This document shows, piece after piece, positions 54,207 to 62,697 of a DNA stretch of 64,000 nucleotides (the stretch's first letter is position 1; every line of letters starts with the position of its first letter). The translations under genes were made by a program, and so were the position numbers. The stretch lies in the NCBI GenBank assembly GCA_002631855.1, contig NTLF01000019.1, positions 248,001 to 312,000 on the forward strand, written 5' to 3'. Under the pieces are notes generated by a model. It worked only from the letters and a program-made list of their open reading frames with translations. It had not been told where the DNA came from and made no database searches. Origin of the DNA: Zunongwangia sp. ESRF-bin46 (GTDB taxonomy: Bacteria > Bacteroidota > Bacteroidia > Flavobacteriales > Flavobacteriaceae).

Positions 54207-54327
54207 TAAAAACGATAACCGTCCTGCCCTGTTAACCTCACATATTATAAACAAGCTCCTCTTCCCATCTATAACATTGCTTAAAGTCCCTTATACTTTT
54301 TGAGAGACAGGACGTATTATCATTTTT
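54207..54327. repeat. imperfect long inverted repeat (~20-nt arms, ~82-nt spacer)
   Basis: arms AAAAACGATAACCGTCCTG and CAGGACGTATTATCATTTTT. Confidence 0.6.
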
Positions 54328-54356
54328 CCATATTCATTTAGTGTTTATTATTGTTT

Positions 54357-55178
54357 TTATAATCCTAGGGTTACCCATTTATCAATGACGAATGATTTTT
54401 TCTCTACCTCTTTATAATGTACTTTAATAGTTATGGGCTTCGTGTTATCACCTTCTTTTACAAGAAATTCGTTTGGCCTATTGTTTACCTTGGTTTCTTC
54501 AACAGCAGTTTTAAGGGCTTGGGTTACCGGCTCTATTCTTGTGATTGCCACTGGGGTTTTGGTTTTTGGGAAACTGTAAAAAATGTATTTGTTACCGTTA
54601 CGGGTCATACTACTATTGTCCGTTAGTGGCACTAGGGCACCAAGTAATTGTACAGTGGGTTCGTTTGCCAATGAGTTGATGGTAATTGTTGTTGCTTGTT
54701 CATCACCCTCAGCAACGTGAGTATAGCCTACCTTCATCTTTACATGTACTTTGCTTGCTTTGGGAGACGGGACCACCATTAGTGATTTGATACTCGCTTT
54801 AAACCCAATGGTATCGTACATTTTTTTCCATTGATCCGGTTGAATAAAAGCCTCTGTACGTGTTGAAAATCGATAGTGTCCTTCCTTTGCCAAGCGTTCT
54901 GTTTCTTCTTCATAGGCTTTTACTGCCTTTTCGTGTGCTTTTATCAAGTCCTTACCTGTATCATCCTTTAGTTCGAGTAATTCAGTATTTTTAGGATCTA
55001 TAGCCGAAAAACTTTCTGTCTGTACCCAAAAATCAACTTCAAACTTATTATCTGAAAACGTCTCACCAGGGATTTCTTTTTCCACTTCCAATCGAACGGT
55101 TTCCACTTTTTGAGAATATAGTTGGATGCTAAACAAGCTTATTACTACTAAGATTATATATGTATTTTTTATATTCAT
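54357..55178 (-). CDS. secreted hypothetical protein
   Basis: signal peptide MNIKNTYIILVVISLFSIQLYSQ; 273 aa. Confidence 0.7.
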   Translation of the reverse strand: MNIKNTYIILVVISLFSIQLYSQKVETVRLEVEKEIPGETFSDNKFEVDFWVQTESFSAIDPKNTELLELKDDTGKDLIKAHEKAVKAYEEETERLAKEGHYRFSTRTEAFIQPDQWKKMYDTIGFKASIKSLMVVPSPKASKVHVKMKVGYTHVAEGDEQATTITINSLANEPTVQLLGALVPLTDNSSMTRNGNKYIFYSFPKTKTPVAITRIEPVTQALKTAVEETKVNNRPNEFLVKEGDNTKPITIKVHYKEVEKKSFVIDKWVTLGL

Positions 55179-55188
55179 TTTTTAAAGT

Positions 55189-55986
55189 TTAATCACAAGG
55201 AAAGCTTTCTCGCATGGAGCTTATTTCACGTGATCTCTTAGTCATAAATTCTGGGGAAAGGAAGTAGGTGAAGTAATTCACAAAATAATTCCAACCGTCT
55301 AATTCAATTTCTTCGGAATCTGGATAAAGAAATACCATAATAAGTGTTTTTCTGTTAAATAAATCTTTTTCATATGGGTTTCCAAATTTATCAGAGGCAT
55401 ACTGAAATTTAAGAAATGCTTTTGCTAACTCCTTTAATTCTTCGTTAGTGTTTGACTCAAATACTTCGTCAATCATATCCTTTATTTCACTATATTCTAT
55501 ACTAGAATCATTATCAAATTCAATATCACCACCCCATAATATTAAAAACAATGGTCTAAAATATTCAGATATTTCTTTTCCATATTTAATATGGTCACTA
55601 TTAAATTCATCTGGGCAAAAAAACTTAGTTCCCCCAGAGAGTATAAGTAGGGCTTGGTACTCCAATAATTCTTTCTTTTTTTTACAATCTTTCGTTTTTT
55701 CAATTTGATCTTGAAGCTCTGCCAATTTATAAGCATGGTCTCCCATAACGTCAAGACATCTTCCCACCATGGGTTTATCGCCTGTATCTTTCATCCCTGT
55801 GGTTTCGCTAAAAAACTCTTGCATTCCTTCCGTGGCTTTAGCGTCTGCCTCTACTTCCGCGGCATCTGTGGCATCGCCCCGTTCTTTTTTGGCGTCTTCA
55901 ACAATATCGAAAACACTTATTTGTGCGTATGATGTAGTCGACATACTAAAGAAAAACAGTACTAGTGTTATATAAAGTGTTTTCAT
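55189..55986 (-). CDS. secreted hypothetical protein
   Basis: signal peptide MKTLYITLVLFFFSMSTTSYAQ; 265 aa. Confidence 0.7.
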   Translation of the reverse strand: MKTLYITLVLFFFSMSTTSYAQISVFDIVEDAKKERGDATDAAEVEADAKATEGMQEFFSETTGMKDTGDKPMVGRCLDVMGDHAYKLAELQDQIEKTKDCKKKKELLEYQALLILSGGTKFFCPDEFNSDHIKYGKEISEYFRPLFLILWGGDIEFDNDSSIEYSEIKDMIDEVFESNTNEELKELAKAFLKFQYASDKFGNPYEKDLFNRKTLIMVFLYPDSEEIELDGWNYFVNYFTYFLSPEFMTKRSREISSMRESFPCD

Positions 55987-56009
55987 GATTTATTTGGTTT
56001 GAACAAGTG

Positions 56010-56906
56010 TTACATTCCCCTATAATCTTCTTTATTTATAGTGAAAGGTGCTTTTTTAAGCGCTGTACATATCATATGTACATTATCTCTTTTGCGTTTG
56101 TTAGAGGTGTACTCCATTTCCATCATTAAAGAGTTTTTACTAAACGGAATGGGACTGGAGCTCATGCTTTTCTGCATTTTTTCAAGATTGGCGAACATAC
56201 CTACAAAGCTTACAGGTGCCTCGTCCGTAATGTAAATTTTACTGGTTCCTTCATCTTGTTTTACTAAATACCCTTTACAGCTATAGCCTAAAATGGTCTT
56301 ACCCGGTAAAGGTGTAATATTGGCTGTATTAGAGGCATTATTCTCGCCTTTTTGTGTTTTTTCAATCATTTCCTGCATTTTTTCTTCTAAAGGCATGCGC
56401 ATTTTCATCGCCATTTTTTGACCATTATTATCCATAAAGGTGACCATAGCTTGATTTTCTAAGTCATAAACCATCACAGCATTGGAGTTTTCGTTTGGCA
56501 TAGCGTTGCCAAAATAACTGGCGTTTGGTTCTATAAAATATTGTAAGGTCATCTCATCTTTTTTACCTGAAGAAAGTGTCATATCCATTACGTACTGAAA
56601 CTGGTATGAATCTGGTATACCTTCCATACCGCCTCCAAAAATGGACATGGCTCTTTTCTCTGCCTTTTCTTTTTCCTCTTTAGTAAGCTCTTTTGATTTA
56701 GTCTCTTCGTTTTTTCCATCACCTTTAATAACACCATCTATAGTTTTATCTGTTTCTTTGGATATTTCGCGATCTGTCTTATTGAGCACGGTTCGTTCTA
56801 CAGCATTTTCAGCTCTCTTCTTAAGTTTTTTAAAGAATTGTGCGTGGACTGTTCCACACATAGCCATCATTAAGAATATTGCGAGGAGGGTTTTAATGGG
56901 TTTCAT
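56010..56906 (-). CDS. DUF4412-like secreted protein
   Basis: signal peptide ending VHAQ; YQFQYVMDMTLSS...MTLQYFIEPNASYFG...MVYDLENQAMVTFMDNNGQKMAMKM. Confidence 0.8.
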   Translation of the reverse strand: MKPIKTLLAIFLMMAMCGTVHAQFFKKLKKRAENAVERTVLNKTDREISKETDKTIDGVIKGDGKNEETKSKELTKEEKEKAEKRAMSIFGGGMEGIPDSYQFQYVMDMTLSSGKKDEMTLQYFIEPNASYFGNAMPNENSNAVMVYDLENQAMVTFMDNNGQKMAMKMRMPLEEKMQEMIEKTQKGENNASNTANITPLPGKTILGYSCKGYLVKQDEGTSKIYITDEAPVSFVGMFANLEKMQKSMSSSPIPFSKNSLMMEMEYTSNKRKRDNVHMICTALKKAPFTINKEDYRGM

Positions 56907-56971
56907 AATTTAAGTTTTAAGGGTTACTTTATTTTTAATGTTTTAAAATTACTACTACATAGCTTTTTGAG

Positions 56972-57008
56972 ATGTAACATATGTAACAAAGTATTGCACG
57001 TATGTAAC
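56972..57008 (-). promoter_or_regulatory. three phased ATGTAAC (GTTACAT) repeats upstream of DUF4412-like gene
   Basis: ATGTAAC at 56972, 56981 and 57002 (spacing 9 and 21 bp). Confidence 0.5.
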
Positions 57009-57203
57009 ATGTACCAAAAACGCACTGTTTATGGTAGCTTATCAAAACCCATCACTATCAAAAAAGGGTTTACTACCACAGTAGCTATTACAAATGTAAA
57101 GTGGTGTTTATTTAAAAGCAGTAGGTGAAAACTTGATATTAAGTGAGGGTTTAACCCCCTTTTTTGTAGCGGAAAAAAATAGCTGAGTTTCTTTCAATCC
57201 ATA

Positions 57204-57240
57204 AAAAAATCCGCCTACAATATCTGTAAGCGGATTTTTT
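57204..57240 (-). terminator. terminator downstream of csbD-like gene
   Basis: AAAAAATCCGCCTACA-atatc-TGTAAGCGGATTTTTT, one mismatch. Confidence 0.75.
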
Positions 57241-57265
57241 ATTATCTACGGACAATAGGTTTTAT

Positions 57266-57451
57266 CTACCAGCTATCAATCTCTTTTTTAATATCTTCTT
57301 TTGCTTTACCGGTCTTTTCTTGAATTTTACCAACTACTTCATCAAACTTTCCTTCTGAAAAAGTTTCGTCATCATCCATTTCAACGCCATACTTTTGTTT
57401 AACGTTTCCTTTTATTTGGTTCCATTTCCCTTTTAACTGTTCTGAATTCAT
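57266..57451 (-). CDS. CsbD family protein
   Basis: MNSEQLKGKWNQIKGNVKQKYG ... GKIQEKTGKAKEDI; start corrected to 57451. Confidence 0.92.
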   Translation of the reverse strand: MNSEQLKGKWNQIKGNVKQKYGVEMDDDETFSEGKFDEVVGKIQEKTGKAKEDIKKEIDSW

Positions 57452-57633
57452 AATATTTATTTTTTTGTTTACATTAAAGATACTTTTCAGAAGAAGCAAA
57501 ATGCCATAAGGGTTTTATAAAATTTTATATCGTTTCGTTATTTTATTACTAAAGTTTCTTAAAAAGTGTTATTTTACTTTGATAGATGTTAGTATTGAGT
57601 ATTGAGATACGAGATTTTAAAGAAATAAAAAAC

Positions 57634-58158
57634 ATGAAAAAGCTATTTGCACTTTGCATTCTATCCGTTTTACTATTTTCCTGTGGTGATATGAAACGGC
57701 CTGAACCAAATACCACCATTCCAGAAATTACTACCTATTATTTAATCCGTCACGCTGAAAAAGACCGAAGCGACCCAGACAACAAAAATCCAGACCTTAA
57801 CGAAGAAGGGATTGCCCGTGCTGCTTTGTGGACGAAGATATTTCAGAAAATAAAATTTGATGAAATCTATTCTACTGAATATAACCGTACAAAACAGACA
57901 GTTTCGGCTATATCATTACAAAGTGATGTGAAGTTAACACCATATTCACCCGGCAACCTTTATAGTGAAGATTTTAAAATGAGAACACAGGGTAAAACGG
58001 TTTTAGTGGTTGGGCACAGTAATACCACACCTCAATTTGTGAATAAAATAATTGGAGAAGAAAAGTACCCTAATATGGATGACACCGATAATGGATCTTT
58101 ATATGTAGTTACCGTAGTTGGCACGAAGTCTAAAGTGCAAGAACTTACTATTGATTAA
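57634..58158 (+). CDS. histidine phosphatase / phosphoglycerate mutase family lipoprotein
   Basis: lipobox VLLFSC; YYLIRHAEKDRSD; VVGHSNTTP; start corrected to 57634. Confidence 0.88.
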   Translation: MKKLFALCILSVLLFSCGDMKRPEPNTTIPEITTYYLIRHAEKDRSDPDNKNPDLNEEGIARAALWTKIFQKIKFDEIYSTEYNRTKQTVSAISLQSDVKLTPYSPGNLYSEDFKMRTQGKTVLVVGHSNTTPQFVNKIIGEEKYPNMDDTDNGSLYVVTVVGTKSKVQELTID

Positions 58159-58924
58159 GTAGCTCTACTTCCACGTTTTCTGTTTCAATTTTGGAAAGCA
58201 AAGGCAATTTATGGGCCTCAAACAAATTATCAAGTTCTGATAGCGGCGTACTTAAATCTTCAGCTTTATAATTATTATAATTTACAAAACGGATTCCTTT
58301 AACAACCCGAGGATTATAGGCTTCGCGAAACCGAATACCACCTCCCTCAACGGCATAGCTGTACGCTAAATAATCTACTGTAAAATCTTTTTGGTGTATC
58401 CAATACATAAACTTATCGTCGTGATCAGTGCCGCCACCTTCTTTTTTAAAAGTAATTCTCACTTCGTAATAGGGTTGGTCTTTAATAGTATCGGTACCTA
58501 TTAATTCTTTTTGAACAGCAGGAGCATTTAGTCCATATGGCAATTGTGAAAAATAATGAACCGAATTTACACTATTACTTAATTTGAGCGCTGTAGTATC
58601 TGCCAATTGCAATACAATATCATTTACAGAACGTGTAAAACCTTCGTTTGTTAGTTCGTCGCGAATTATACCTGTAGAGTCGTTAGTTATTCTTTCTAGT
58701 ATATAAGCACCTTCTAAACGTTTACTCTTATATGCTTTGTCTCTAAAAGTAAATGATACTTCAGCGTGGTCGCAATTGCCATTGCAAGCCTTCTCGATAG
58801 CTTTGTCTACAATTGTTTGAGCTGTTAGGTTCACTTCGGAATTAGTCACGTCGCTTGTTTCGGTTTTTGAATCTTTACAAGAAACTATAATGATGAGCAG
58901 AAAAAGAAAGGCTAATTTTTTCAT
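58148..58924 (-). CDS. DUF6503-like lipoprotein
   Basis: lipobox LLIIIVSC; TFRDKAYKSKRLEGAYILERI. Confidence 0.75.
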   Translation of the reverse strand: MKKLAFLFLLIIIVSCKDSKTETSDVTNSEVNLTAQTIVDKAIEKACNGNCDHAEVSFTFRDKAYKSKRLEGAYILERITNDSTGIIRDELTNEGFTRSVNDIVLQLADTTALKLSNSVNSVHYFSQLPYGLNAPAVQKELIGTDTIKDQPYYEVRITFKKEGGGTDHDDKFMYWIHQKDFTVDYLAYSYAVEGGGIRFREAYNPRVVKGIRFVNYNNYKAEDLSTPLSELDNLFEAHKLPLLSKIETENVEVELLNQ

Positions 58925-59017
58925 CGGTTTATTTTAATATCAAAAATAAACAATCGCTTGCAAAAGTTATGATAGTTTTAAAAGGATAGTACGTTAAACT
59001 TGTTATTTTTGTTTTCT

Positions 59018-59482
59018 ATGACACTTCAGAAAAATGTAAATATAAAAAACCGTAAAGCTCGGTTTGAATATGAAATTTTAGACACTTACGTTGCTGGCAT
59101 TGTTTTGGCAGGCACCGAAATTAAAGCAATACGTGAGGGAAAAGCTTCAATTGCAGAGAGTTTTTGTGAATTTCAAGATGGTGAACTGTTTGTTATTAAT
59201 ATGACGGTTCAGGAATATTCGCATGCGACCAGTTTTAATCACAACCCAAAAAGTGAGCGTAAACTACTTTTAAACCGAAACGAGCTTAAAAAGCTAGAAA
59301 AAGAAGTGAGTAACACGGGGTTAACTATTATTCCGCTGAAAATGTTCACCAACGATCGTGGTTTGGCAAAACTACAGATTGCATTGTGTAAGGGTAAAAA
59401 ACAATACGACAAGCGGGAAGCCATTAAAAAGCGTGAAACCAAGCGAGACTTAAGCCGTATTAAGAAAGCGTTTAATAATTAA
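59018..59482 (+). CDS. smpB: SsrA-binding protein
   Basis: NRKARFEYEILDTYVAGIVLAGTEIKAIREGKASI; start corrected to 59018. Confidence 0.97.
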   Translation: MTLQKNVNIKNRKARFEYEILDTYVAGIVLAGTEIKAIREGKASIAESFCEFQDGELFVINMTVQEYSHATSFNHNPKSERKLLLNRNELKKLEKEVSNTGLTIIPLKMFTNDRGLAKLQIALCKGKKQYDKREAIKKRETKRDLSRIKKAFNN

Positions 59483-59525
59483 GATAATAGAACGCTTCGC
59501 TTTTAGGTGCGAATTGTCTACGATT

Positions 59526-60038
59526 ATGAAAAACATTTTACTAATCATAATATTTTGTTCATTTAGCGGGCTTTTCGCTCAAGAAAAAGTCGGACTTAAA
59601 GAAATTTATGTGGAAAATGATTTGGCGTATAAAGTTTCAAACGACCAATTATTTTCTGGACAAGCGCAAAAAGTTCGTAGAAACGGACATTTAGTTTACG
59701 AAGAGTATTATGAAAACGGAATTCCAATCAAATCAATCCTCTACTACAATGGAACGGAAAAACCGAAACCAGTTGAATTGATTGAGTTTTATGACAAAAC
59801 ATTTGATAAGAAAAAAGTAACTCGATACGGATTATCAAAACCAACGATTGAATATAAATATTACGCTCAAAACGGAAATAAAACTCTGATTGAAGAATAT
59901 GAAAATGACAAGCTTACTTATCGTTGCGAATATCAGAATGGCAAAAAGCACGGAATTGAATTCTGCTTTGATGATGACGGGAAAGAACTGAAAATTGAAT
60001 ATCGGAACGGCAAAAAGATAACGCAGAAAAAACTGTAG
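59526..60038 (+). CDS. YwqK/MORN-like secreted protein, cassette-like context
   Basis: MKNILLIIIFCSFSGLFAQ signal; repeated YxxNGxxxxIEEYENDKLTYRCEYQNGKKHGIEF; start at ATG 59526 rather than TTG 59514. Confidence 0.8.
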   Translation: MKNILLIIIFCSFSGLFAQEKVGLKEIYVENDLAYKVSNDQLFSGQAQKVRRNGHLVYEEYYENGIPIKSILYYNGTEKPKPVELIEFYDKTFDKKKVTRYGLSKPTIEYKYYAQNGNKTLIEEYENDKLTYRCEYQNGKKHGIEFCFDDDGKELKIEYRNGKKITQKKL

Positions 60039-60103
60039 ACAACAATGTATAACCGCAAAAGCAGAAAGGTTTGTGTATATTTATTCCATAACTGCGGTTA
60101 TAC
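60039..60103. repeat. attC-like stem-loop immediately after the stop codon
   Basis: GTATAACCGCA (60047-60057) / TGCGGTTATAC (60093-60103), 35-nt spacer, preceded by ACAAC. Confidence 0.5.
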
Positions 60104-60219
60104 GCAAATGATGATAGACTTGAGAAGAATTAAAAAATATACTATTACATAATTTTAAAGTTGGTACAAAACCGTAACAAAGCAATCAGTTTCTCGTCTT
60201 ACAAGAAAACCGTCTATCT

Positions 60220-62697
60220 ATGACAAGATTTGTACTCGCTATTGCCTTACTTTCAACAATCATATCGCAAGCCCAGATAGTTGGGAAGGTAACCGACACC
60301 AACGAAAATCCACTTCCATTTGTCAACATCTATTTAAAAGACTCTTACAAAGGCACGACGACAAACGACTCAGGTAATTATCGATTAGATGTTTCTGAAA
60401 CAACTGAATACGAAGTCATTTTTCAGTTTTTAGGGTACAAAACGCTTACTAAAACCATTGACGCCACTTCATTCCCTTACGTGTTAAATGTAACATTGGA
60501 AGAAGAATCGGTGAGTCTTGACGAAGTAGTTGTCTCTAATAACGAAGATCCTGCTTACCGAATTATCCGCGAGACGATTTCAAAACGCAAAATTAACCTT
60601 GAAAAAATTGCTGCTTATACCGCAGATTTCTATTCCCGTGGCATTTGGCGTGTGGAAGATCTACCTAAAAAAGTACTGGGACAAGAAATAGGCGACTTTG
60701 ACGGAGCGCTCGATTCTACAAGAACGGGAATCATTTATCTTTCTGAAACGATAAGCGAAATTGCTTACCAACAACCCGATGATTTCAAAGAAAAAATAAT
60801 CGCCAGTAAAGTTAGTGGCAACGATAATGGGTTTAGTTTTAACAGTGCGCAAGATGCTAATTTTTCGTTTTACGAAAACTCGATCGACCTTAACGCTTCC
60901 ATTGTTTCGCCCATTGCTGATAATGCTTTTAATTATTATCGGTATAAACTCGACGGAATTTTTTACGAAGGCGATAAGCTTATTAATAAAATAAAAGTAA
61001 CCCCAAAACGTCCAAAAGATCGAGTGTGGGAAGGATTTATTTATATTGTAGAAGACGATTGGCAACTCTACGGAACCGAACTTAACACTACGGGTTCGGC
61101 CATTCAAGTACCGATGGTCAACAAACTCTTATTTAAGCAAAACTTTAAATTTGATCCAAAAACTGACAGTTGGGTAAAACGATCGCAGACCATTGATTTT
61201 AGTTTTAAGTTTTTAGGTTTTCAGGGGGATGGACAGTTTATTGCCGTATACAGCAATTATGATTTTCAACCTCAATTTTCTGAAAAATCCTTTACAAACG
61301 AAGTACTTTCCTTTGCTGAAGAAGCCAACAAAAAAGATAGTCTTTTCTGGAAAGGAACACGACCCGTTCCTTTAACCGATGAAGAACTGAAAGATTACAT
61401 AAAGAAAGACAGCATACAAGAACTTCGGAAATCGAAGAAGTATTTAGACTCGGTTGATGCAGTTTCCAATAAACTGAAACCACTGGACATAATCACTGGT
61501 TATTCCTATAAAAATAGCTACGACAAATGGAGCGTGAGCTACGACGGAATTTTCCCAGGTATCAACTTCAACACCGTTCAAGGGTGGAATGCCAGTGCCG
61601 GACTTCGATATTTTAAGTGGTACGATGAAAACCAAACCGAATGGCTTTCCATTTACGGTGATGCGAATTATGGAATTTCAGAAGACAGATTGCGTTTTAC
61701 CGGTGGAATCACAAAGAATTTTAACCGCACCAATAGATTACGGTTGTCTCTTTTCGGCGGAAGTAAAGTACAACAGTTTAATGCCGAAGAACCTATTTCG
61801 CCTATTGTAAATACAGTTTCTACCCTTTTCTTTGAGCGAAATTATATGAAGCTGTACGAACTGAATTACGCCAAAGCAGCATATAGCCAAGAACTCTTTA
61901 ACGGGTTGCGTATTTTTACCAACTTTGGATACGAACAACGGAAACCACTATTTAATAACACCGATTATGTAACCATCCCTAATGATGATGTTTCATATAC
62001 TTCAAACAATCCAATAAATCCTTCAGACTTTGTTAATGCCGCGATTGATGAGCATGATATATATAAAACGGGTATTAGAGCTGATATTACCTTTGGTCAA
62101 AAATATATGACCTACCCAGATGGAAAGTATAATTTAGGAAACAATAAGTACCCGGCACTTTCCATAACTTTTGAAAACGGTTTAGGAGCTTCAAATGACG
62201 ACTATAATTACAGCCAGTTAAGGGCAAGTTTATATCAATCTATCAACACTGGAAATAAAGGTGAATTTGCCTACCGATTGAAAGGGGGAACGTTTTTTAA
62301 TAGTGACAACATTAGTTTTGTAGATTACCAACATTTCAACGGAAACCAAACTCGTATAGGTACTTCTTCAAACTACACCAATGTATTTAATTTACTTCCT
62401 TACTATCAATTAAGCACGAACAAAAGTTATTTTGAAGGGCATTTAGAACACGATTTTAAAGGATGGATTTTAGGTAAAATACCTGGTATTAATCAGTTGA
62501 ACTTTAATTTAGTGGCAGGAGCACATCTTTTAAGTATTGAAAACAACAAGCCGTACAGCGAATTTTCAGTAGGTATAGACAATCTTGGTATTGGAAACTT
62601 CCGTTTTTTAAGATTAGACTACGTTCGTTCGTATTATAACGGGACTAGCGATGGTGCTTTCGTTTTCGGGTTGAAATTTTTAGGATTTTTAGACTAA
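60220..62697 (+). CDS. DUF5686 protein with carboxypeptidase-like regulatory domain
   Basis: signal peptide; GKVTDTNENPLPFVNIYLKDSYKGTTTNDSGNYRL then long beta-barrel-like region. Confidence 0.9.
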   Translation: MTRFVLAIALLSTIISQAQIVGKVTDTNENPLPFVNIYLKDSYKGTTTNDSGNYRLDVSETTEYEVIFQFLGYKTLTKTIDATSFPYVLNVTLEEESVSLDEVVVSNNEDPAYRIIRETISKRKINLEKIAAYTADFYSRGIWRVEDLPKKVLGQEIGDFDGALDSTRTGIIYLSETISEIAYQQPDDFKEKIIASKVSGNDNGFSFNSAQDANFSFYENSIDLNASIVSPIADNAFNYYRYKLDGIFYEGDKLINKIKVTPKRPKDRVWEGFIYIVEDDWQLYGTELNTTGSAIQVPMVNKLLFKQNFKFDPKTDSWVKRSQTIDFSFKFLGFQGDGQFIAVYSNYDFQPQFSEKSFTNEVLSFAEEANKKDSLFWKGTRPVPLTDEELKDYIKKDSIQELRKSKKYLDSVDAVSNKLKPLDIITGYSYKNSYDKWSVSYDGIFPGINFNTVQGWNASAGLRYFKWYDENQTEWLSIYGDANYGISEDRLRFTGGITKNFNRTNRLRLSLFGGSKVQQFNAEEPISPIVNTVSTLFFERNYMKLYELNYAKAAYSQELFNGLRIFTNFGYEQRKPLFNNTDYVTIPNDDVSYTSNNPINPSDFVNAAIDEHDIYKTGIRADITFGQKYMTYPDGKYNLGNNKYPALSITFENGLGASNDDYNYSQLRASLYQSINTGNKGEFAYRLKGGTFFNSDNISFVDYQHFNGNQTRIGTSSNYTNVFNLLPYYQLSTNKSYFEGHLEHDFKGWILGKIPGINQLNFNLVAGAHLLSIENNKPYSEFSVGIDNLGIGNFRFLRLDYVRSYYNGTSDGAFVFGLKFLGFLD

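Noticed and set aside
57001-57180. Possible unannotated small gene or RNA between csbD-like and DUF4412-like genes
   Set aside because: AT-rich intergenic sequence with no ORF of convincing length or clear hairpin beyond the csbD terminator; cannot be supported.
59514-59525. TTG start for the YwqK-like gene as in the ORF track
   Set aside because: The signal peptide begins at ATG 59526; the TTG belongs to the framing inverted repeat.
60661-61107. 148-aa antisense ORF inside the DUF5686 gene
   Set aside because: Lies fully opposite a well-supported CDS, no recognisable motif or promoter; typical shadow ORF.
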